From Tetracentron sinense (lineage: Eukaryota > Streptophyta > Magnoliopsida > Trochodendrales > Trochodendraceae), in assembly GCA_015143295.1 (NCBI GenBank), contig CM026563.1, positions 2,356,001 to 2,420,000 on the forward strand: a stretch of 64,000 nt of DNA, read 5' to 3'. The position numbers and the translations under genes were made by a program. This document shows, piece after piece, positions 57,522 through 64,000 of the stretch. How positions within the stretch are numbered: the stretch's first letter is position 1; every line of letters starts with the position of its first letter. Under the pieces are notes generated by a model. It ran no database searches and had not been told where the DNA came from. It worked only from the letters and a program-made list of their open reading frames with translations.

Positions 57522-60500
57522 TCAAGGGCGGAACTCTGGAAACCATTGTTGGAGTGAATCCCACCTTTCCCATGTTGCATCTTCAGGTTCAGGGGTTGTG
57601 CCAACCCATTTGACCAACACTTCGGTTATTGCTTCATTATGACATTTTATCATCCGGCGATTTAGGATTGTATGTGGTTGAGCTTGAAGGACTCCATCTT
57701 CATGCAAATGTGGGGGATCAGCGGCGACAATTGCTTGACAGCCTAACTTTTTCTTGAGGCAAGATACATGGAATACGTGATGGATCTTGGACCCGGGAGG
57801 TAGATCCAATCGATAAGCAAGTTTTCCTACCCGTTCGATGATCTTATAGGGACCATAGGATTGTGGAGATAATTTGAGGGGTCTACGCATAGATACCAAG
57901 GTTTGTCTGTAAGGTTGAAGACGGAGGTAAACCCAATCATCCACTTCAAACTCTCGTTCAGTCCGATGTTTGTCGGCCTGGATCTTCATTCGTTCTTGAG
58001 CCCACTGTAAATTTTCCCCGAGTGTCCGAAGTACTCGATCACGGTCATTCATCTCTAGATCAACGTGGTGCACTAGAGAGTCACCAGTGTACAAAGTTAA
58101 AGGTGGTAGGGGCTGACCGTACACTATCTCATATGGGTTTAACTTTGTTGCTTAATGATAGGAAGTATTGTATCACCACTCAGCCCATGGCAACCATTGT
58201 GTCCATTGTGTAGGGCGAGTCCTAGTGAAACACCTCAAATATGTCTCGAGGCAACGGTTGACAACCTCGGTTTGTGTTTGGGGATGATAAGCTGTACACA
58301 TCTTCAATTAAGTGCTTTGTAACCTCCATAATTCATTCCAAAAAGTGCTTGTAAAAATAGGATCACGATCACTTGCAATAGATAGCGGCATGCCATGAAG
58401 TTTGAAAATGGTATCGATGAAAGTTCTTGCAACGGAGACAGCCGTGTAAGGATGTGCAATGGGTGAGAAATGAGCATACTTGGAGAGCTGATCAATCACA
58501 ACATAAATTACAGTCTTTCCATGTGAATTCGGAAGGCCATCAACAAAGTCCATTGATATCTTTGTCCATACATCATCAGGTATAGAGAGAGGTTGAAGTA
58601 GGCCCGGAGGTAGCAAATTCTCATATTTATTGCGTTGGCATATGTCGCACTCCGCCACATATTTCTTAACATCCTTTTTCATTCCCTTCCAATAGAAGGT
58701 ACAAGAGATACGTTTGTATCTCTTTTTAAATCCTGAATGTCCTGCTATTGCTGAATTGTGGAGTTCATAAAGGACCTTATTACGATTGACGGCTGAAGAT
58801 CCCAACACAAGGAGCCCTTTATACCGTAGTATGCCATTTAGGAATGTGTAGTGTGGCACACTATCTCCATGATTAGTAACACGGAGGATGAGATCTTGTA
58901 TTGAGGGATCTGTCTCATAGGATGATGTTACATCTTGCATGACATCCCATGTGGTCGTTGAGAGGGCCATGATAGTTCCTTGTTCAAAACGACGAGAGAG
59001 AGCATCTGCAGCAGAATTTTCCGATCCCTTACGGTAGACAATATCATAATCCTAACCCAAAAGCTTGGTTAGACATTTTTGCTGAGCTAGGGTGACAATC
59101 TTTTGGTTGAGGAAATGCTTTAGGCTATGATGATCCGTATGGATAGTAAAGCGGCGTCCCAGAAGATACGGCATCCATTTGGTAACAACATGTATAATAG
59201 ATAGCATTTATTTTTCATATGTTGAGAGTCCTTTGTTTTTGCTAGATAATGCCTTGCTAATGAACGCTATTGGCTGCCCATCTTGCATAAGAATCCCGCG
59301 GATACCGGTGTCAAACGTGTCACATTCGATGACAAAATGCTTAGTGAAGTTGGGAATAGCTAGCACTGGTGCTTTCATCATTGCTTTTTTGAGGATATCG
59401 AACGATACAGATGCTTCGGGTCCCCACAAAAAGGCATTTTTCCGCAATAGGTTGGTCAAAGGGGCACTCAATTTGCCGTAATCCTTGATGAACTTCCTGT
59501 AGTAACCAGTGAGTCCTAAAAAACCTCGCAATTCCTTAACAGTCTTCGGTTCAGTCCATTCAACCATGCAAGCAATTTTGCTTGGATCAGCCTTAACGCC
59601 TTCTCTGGATATAATGTGGCCCAAGTAATCAACACTTGAGCTTCCAAATGTGCACTTGGATAGCTTGACATGGAGCTGATGCTTGTGCAGTATTTGAAGA
59701 ACAATAGAAACATGGTCCACATGCTCGTCCCAAGTGGCGCTATATATAAAAATATCATCAAAGAAGACTAACACAAATTTTCGCAAATATTCACGAAATA
59801 TATCATTCATCAAACCTTGGGAGGGAGATGGGGCATTTGTGAGTCCAAACGACATTACTAGAAATTCGTAATGCCCTTCATGAGTACGAAATGTGGTCTT
59901 GGGTGTATCTTCTTCGCTGATCCGAATTTGATGGAATCCGGATCTCAAATCTAATTTTGAAAAATAGTAGGCCCCATGAAGCTCATCGAGGAGTTCGTCC
60001 ACTACCGGGATGGGAAACTTATCCTTGATAGTTATGCCATTCAAGGCCCGGTAGTCGACACACATTCGCCACGAGCCATCTTTTTTTTTAAACCAATAAC
60101 ACAGGTGATGAGTAAGGACTCGTGCTATGCCGTATCATACCCGTCGCCAAGCACAATTTTTTCTATTTCATTTTTTTGAAAGTATGAGTATCTATACGGC
60201 CGTACATTAGTCGGGCAACTTCCAAGCTCCAAGTCAATACAATGATCATGAGATTGTAATGGAGGAAGTACCTTTGGTTCCTTGAAAACCTCACTGTAGG
60301 ATTCAATTACAGTTTGTAGTCCACTTGGTATGTTAGCAGTCACCACTTGATTACTTATGGAAATTAATCGAACGACCATACCTTGGCGTTGTTTGTAGAT
60401 TGTATGAGCCATAAGTTGATTGCTGACCACCTCTGTTGTTGCATTTAAGGCACCATGCAGGGTATATATTTGTCCATTACGAGTGAACTGCATTTTTAGT

Positions 60501-61821
60501 AGAGAGAAATTCCATGCTATTTCTCCCAAAGTCGCTAACCATTGAGTTCCCAAAACAACATCGCATCCCCCAAGCTGCAGCACATGATAGTCGACAAGGC
60601 AGTCGTAGTCTTGCATTATTAAGGGCACACCCAAGCACATACCTTTGCTTTTGATCATTCCACCATTAGCAACCATGACCTCAAGTTGTACATCTCGACA
60701 AATCCAACAACCCAACACCTTGGCTAAGCCGGGGCTAATGAAATCATGAGTGCTACCCGAATCTATAAGAATAGTCACTGGTTGGCGTTTTGCAAAACCC
60801 TTGATGCGCATCGTCCTAAGTCCAAGTGAGCTGGAAAGAGCATGAACCGAAACTTGGACAGCATCTGTTTGCTCATTATCTTCATCCATGGTATCGGTTC
60901 CTCGTTCTCTAGTTCCACTCCTTCAATAATCGCCAGTTGTTCCCTTACATTTGTGACCGGGTGTAAACCGCTCATCACAATTGTAGCATAGCCCCTTTTT
61001 TCGATGTTCTTGTGCTTCGGCTGGGGTTAATTGTTTGACAATGGGAACCCCTTCTTTTGATGGAAAAAGAGTGGTGACATTGGTGGGTTGCGACATGTTT
61101 GGGCGATTGGACCGTCGTTGAATCGTGACAGACTCTTTAGGGAGGGGAGCGAAGTGGAATGCTTGAATGAGAGAAGTAGGTTGCGAAATTTTTACACCAA
61201 CTTGAATGTCATTTCGCAGACTGGAAATGAAACATCTAATCAAAAATAACTCGGGTAATTGTTGTGTGCGATTTGCCAATTTTTCAAATTGGGATTGGTA
61301 TTCACGTACGATTGATGTTTGGCGTAACTTAGATAGCATGCCTCTCGAATCTTCACTCTCTGCTGGTCCGAATCGAACACATAAAGCACGAACAAATTGG
61401 CGCCACGTCATTTCGCCAATGGTTTTTTTCATCCATTGATACCATTGAATGACATCGCCGGTTAAGTGAATGGCAGCTAAACGAACCATTTGATCATTTG
61501 GGATTTGATTGAAATCTTGGAATTGCTCTGCCCTATAAACCCAACCTGTGGGGTTGTCGCCATCGAATTTTGGAAAGTCAATTTCACCGATCGATGGTAT
61601 GTAGGAGTTCGAGGAGGATCCCTTGACTCGTTGACATGCATCGCTGCTTCATGATGCTTGTGCCGCTTTGGACTAATAAAGTGTGATCGGTTTTTGATTG
61701 ATCCCATCTCTTCCCGTAAGACTTGGATTGATGAAGAGATTTGATCACAACGGTTCATCATTTATCTGAATCGATCGCCTAGATTTCCAATTGCTTGCGC
61801 GAGTTCAGCGTTAGTCACCAT
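57522..61821 (-). pseudogene. gag-pol of the chromovirus, frameshifted
   Basis: The gag start codon is at 61819-61821, closely following the PBS; an in-frame stop comes after about 20 codons and a frameshift lies near 61620-61680. The gag zinc knuckle is CYNCDERFTPGHKC (about 60950). Protease has DSGSTHDF (about 60760). Between 60066 and 60130 there are two frame changes, one at an A-rich run, before the RT (MCVDYRALN to RKFVLVFFDDIFIYS, the YxDD-type box). RNase H has stops at about 59205 and 59052. Integrase (58970 down) has the zinc-binding H/C residues (ELHNSAIAGHSG; CDICQR), catalytic Asp in SMDFVDGLP and SDRDPIF and a Glu in QTQTEVVN, with three in-frame stops between 58125 and 58310. 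The C terminus (VLVKWVGTTPEPEDATWER) is chromodomain-like. Confidence 0.92.
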
Positions 61822-61839
61822 GATTTTCCGAGGATGACC

Positions 61840-61851
61840 GCTCTGATACCA
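61840..61851 (-). other. Primer binding site (initiator tRNA-Met)
   Basis: The minus strand reads TGGTATCAGAGC, complementary to the 3' end of initiator Met tRNA, three bases after the 5' LTR. Confidence 0.92.
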
Positions 61852-61854
61852 AGT

Positions 61855-62191
61855 TGTTACGATCCTCGATCGTAAAAGTGCTAAGCTTAAGAACCAAATG
61901 ATAGCAAAGGCAAATTAATGGCCACTTGTGAGGGTCGTCGTCCTCCTAAATGCTTCAATTCAATAGTGTTCTTCCTCAAGGTCACACCTTCTCTTAAATA
62001 AGCAACTAAAATACCTTATTTAATGAAATCTAACTGAGAAAGATGCTAAAATATAGATAAACTAGGAAAGGAAATCTACGACAGGGCTGTAATTCAAATT
62101 CAAAAGGTTGTTGCCCAAATGGGAAAGCTATTGGGGGTTGGATCATGTGTGAGGCATGCACATGCACGAAGGTAGTGGAGGGTGTGCATCA
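61855..62191 (-). repeat. 5' LTR of the chromovirus
   Basis: 337 bp with TG...CA ends (minus strand TGATGCACACC...GATCGTAACA). It has only one copy of the 80-bp unit that is doubled in the other LTR. Confidence 0.92.
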
Positions 62192-62196
62192 TGAGC

Positions 62197-63156
62197 CCTA
62201 GTATGCTTAGCCCTTTCTCTTATCTTCCACTCTCAATGCATTACCTTGTATTATCAAACCCTAGACCTATAACTATGTATTATAGGCCCAGACATGAATC
62301 CTAGACAATTAGAAAGACTCCTCTCGAAATAGGAGTTATCAAAGCAAATTCTGAGCTCAAAACCGCGGTAGACCGCCTGAGCGGATTGCTCTATGGCCTT
62401 CAACAGGATTTACCGTGAAACCGCTCGAGCAACACCCAGCTCTGCCCAAGCGGTGACTCTAAATTCTCTCCAATTCGAGCCAAACCTTCACACCTAAATC
62501 TTTATCAGCTGGAAAAATTAATATCTTAATAGGACCTTCTAGCAAATACACGAGTAATGTTAGAGACTATTGCCTTTTGTAGTATAGGCAATATTTTTCG
62601 TAGGGGACTCTGTATTTGATACTCGTCAGTTACTTTACGTTGGGAATATTACCTTTATTTGATTCATTAGCAAGCAGCTTGACAATTTTCCACTAAAGTT
62701 ATTGCTGATCCACTTTTATATTGTAGCTCAATTTACTGTATAAACTCCTTAATTGTATATTACAATATCAATTTTGAGCAACTTCACAGGTCGTCTTCTT
62801 TGGTCGATTTAAGTCGTTTGCTTCTTTATGTTACCATTATTAATGTCTAAAAGGTTATAATGTTGTCATCCATTTCATTTAATCCCATGCGTAGTCTGTA
62901 GTCTACACATCCTGTATTGCATTAGTTATCATATCCACATGTTGATATTTTTTTCCTTTTCTTTTCCTTCATACTTTCTAGAAGTAACAAATTCTAATAG
63001 TTTTGGGGCCTGTTGTGCTTCGTATGGCCTTCTTCTTGTAATTAGGTTCTCAACTTGATTATGTTGGGTCTTTCATGTTGTAAAATGTGTATGTGCTATG
63101 TAAAATCTTCCAGAAGACTGGCCCAGCCGCCCAGGCCCTACAATTGGTGAACAGTA
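62197..63156. other. Flank of the chromovirus, no gene assigned
   Basis: The first 350 bp look like the other half of an LTR-like relic (see 56876). The rest is AT-rich and intron-like. Confidence 0.35.
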
Positions 63157-63193
63157 TGGGGCACTATTTTTTTGGTTCGGTGGGGCACTATTT
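63157..63193 (-). mobile_element. Extremely short LINE-tail insertion with 13-bp target duplication
   Basis: TGGGGCACTATTT occurs at 63157-63169 and 63181-63193. The 11 bases between them, with adjoining T's, read ACCGAACCAAAAAAA on the minus strand, like the LINE family tail TTTACCGTTCAAAAAAAA at 665. Confidence 0.6.
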
Positions 63194-63212
63194 AAAGAGG
63201 AAGATTGGAACA

Positions 63213-63461
63213 AATTGACAATGTGGTAAATAATTCTTTAGAATGTTTTCCTCTTGCTGACCCAGATACTCCATCTCTCGTGCTCACTGATGAACAAAAT
63301 ATTTTCATGGTAGTCCCTGGAAGCACTTGGTGGCTACTGGCTACCATTGGAGCCTATGCCTTGTCAAATTCTCTCTAATCCTGGGAAGGAGCATCTTTCC
63401 TTATCGGAGGATGGTGAAATTGTTTTATTGTTGGATATCTTTAGGGATGAAGACACCTTAC
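63213..63461 (+). other. Putative exon of an unidentified gene
   Basis: A plus-strand coding-like stretch reads EQIDNVVNNSLECFPLADPD and, after a frame change near 63316, GKEHLSLSEDGEIVLLLDIF. It ends at a strong donor (CTTAC/GTAAGAAAT, 63461/63462). I do not recognise the family. It could belong to the same broken plus-strand gene as 56474-56677, but nothing proves it. Confidence 0.35.
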
Positions 63462-63569
63462 GTAAGAAATAAGAACATGGTAGCTTAAATCTGCTTGCTT
63501 TTTTGGCTCAATAATTTATCATAGCATATCTGTATTGCTTATGATTGTTTTTTTTAATCATGTGGCTGT

Positions 63570-63935
63570 TAAATTATGAAAGAAGCTTTGGTGTTTCTTT
63601 TGGTTTTGGCTCGCGATCTGTTAGCATCTCCACCTGTCCCTTTGTTATTGACGATATGGGTCACCCATTGGGATATTCAGAATTGAGCAATGAGAAAATA
63701 GGAGCGGGTGATAATACAAGGTTTATCGAAGGCGGGGAATTTTTTTGACGGATCTAATGCGAACCTTGACGGAGATTGCTTCCTGGGGTAAGCTCAAGCA
63801 GGAGCTCATTCACTTCTCCTCACCAGCTATCGCCTTTTTCTCAACCCATGCTTCTTGGACTTTCGGTTCTCAACCCATGCTTCTTGGACTTTCGGTCAAT
63901 GATCGAGTCTGTAAATAGGTCCAGCTCTAAGGTCC
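63570..63935 (+). other. Coding-like stretch with a 29-bp tandem duplication
   Basis: A plus-strand frame reads SFGVSFGFGSRSVSIS and then DDMGHPLGYSELSNEKIGAG before a stop at about 63746; a neighbouring frame continues. A 29-bp unit (CTCAACCCATGCTTCTTGG...) occurs at 63840-63868 and 63869-63896. Family unknown; probably decayed. Confidence 0.3.
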
Positions 63936-64000
63936 CAAGAAGGGGAGGGGCCCCCAAACATCATCATGTATTAATTACAAAAGTGTATTTTTAAAAGTTT

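Larger units (their letters stand above)
57079..62191 (-). mobile_element. Full-length Ty3/gypsy chromovirus, Reina-like, inactive
   Basis: 5.1-kb element on the minus strand with exact 5-bp target duplication TGAGC (57074-57078 and 62192-62196). It holds, in order, 5' LTR (61855-62191), PBS, gag, protease, RT, RNase H, integrase with a chromodomain-like C terminus, PPT and 3' LTR (57079-57492). RT wording (VDYRALN, KDKFPIPVVDELLDELHG) and small size fit the Reina lineage of plant chromoviruses. Several frameshifts and stops make it non-autonomous. Confidence 0.93.

Noticed and set aside
56871..63532. Possible 6.6-kb LTR-type unit flanked by TATCT
   Set aside because: TATCT before TGTTGGG and after a CA at about 63527 match, but a 5-mer match is expected by chance and the interval contains unrelated exon-like DNA.

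Overview
ORGANISM. The window is nuclear DNA of a flowering plant. It holds three housekeeping genes with GT-AG introns of up to 3.7 kb that are full of plant mobile elements: LINEs with a zf-RVT domain, hAT elements, Helitrons and a Reina-type chromovirus. The proteins resemble those of Arabidopsis and other angiosperms. The species cannot be named from sequence alone; long TE-filled introns suggest a medium-to-large genome rather than a compact Brassicaceae one. LAYOUT (all three main genes are on the minus strand). 1-10.4 kb: no complete gene; nested transposons, including a LINE inside a hAT-like element and foldback MITEs inside two other hAT-like elements, plus a decayed multi-copy repeat. 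10.4-11.4 kb: first four exons (160 aa) of an EBP1/PA2G4 homologue; the rest is not in the window. 11.4-14.4 kb: intergenic, with a 522-bp Helitron, hairpins and a SINE. 14.4-25.3 kb: a complete 7-exon ALG11 gene (463 aa) with LINEs, a tandem duplication and a hAT element in its introns. 25.4-33.1 kb: intergenic, dominated by a 4.66-kb non-autonomous Helitron that carries a RAB5/RABF GTPase exon fragment and sits inside a foldback MITE. 33.1-49.1 kb: a complete 30-exon clathrin heavy chain gene (1700 aa). 49.4-57 kb: AT-rich intergenic DNA with MITE, LTR-like and SINE relics and a first-exon fragment resembling the nucleoporin NUP1/NUP136. 57.1-62.2 kb: a full-length but mutated Ty3/gypsy chromovirus (Reina-like) with 5-bp target duplication, PBS, PPT and both LTRs. 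62.2-64 kb: exon-like plus-strand stretches that I could not identify. FUNCTION. EBP1 (growth/translation), ALG11 (N-glycan precursor assembly on the ER) and clathrin heavy chain (vesicle coats) are unrelated housekeeping functions and form no pathway or operon. All splice phases of the ALG11 and clathrin models add up without a frame break. MOST INTERESTING. (1) The Helitron with RAB5 cargo, whose insertion between A and T in a MITE can be reconstructed. (2) A family of foldback MITEs with a conserved core but terminal palindromes that differ from copy to copy. (3) Two extremely short LINE-tail insertions (about 17 and 11 bp) with 20-bp and 13-bp target duplications.
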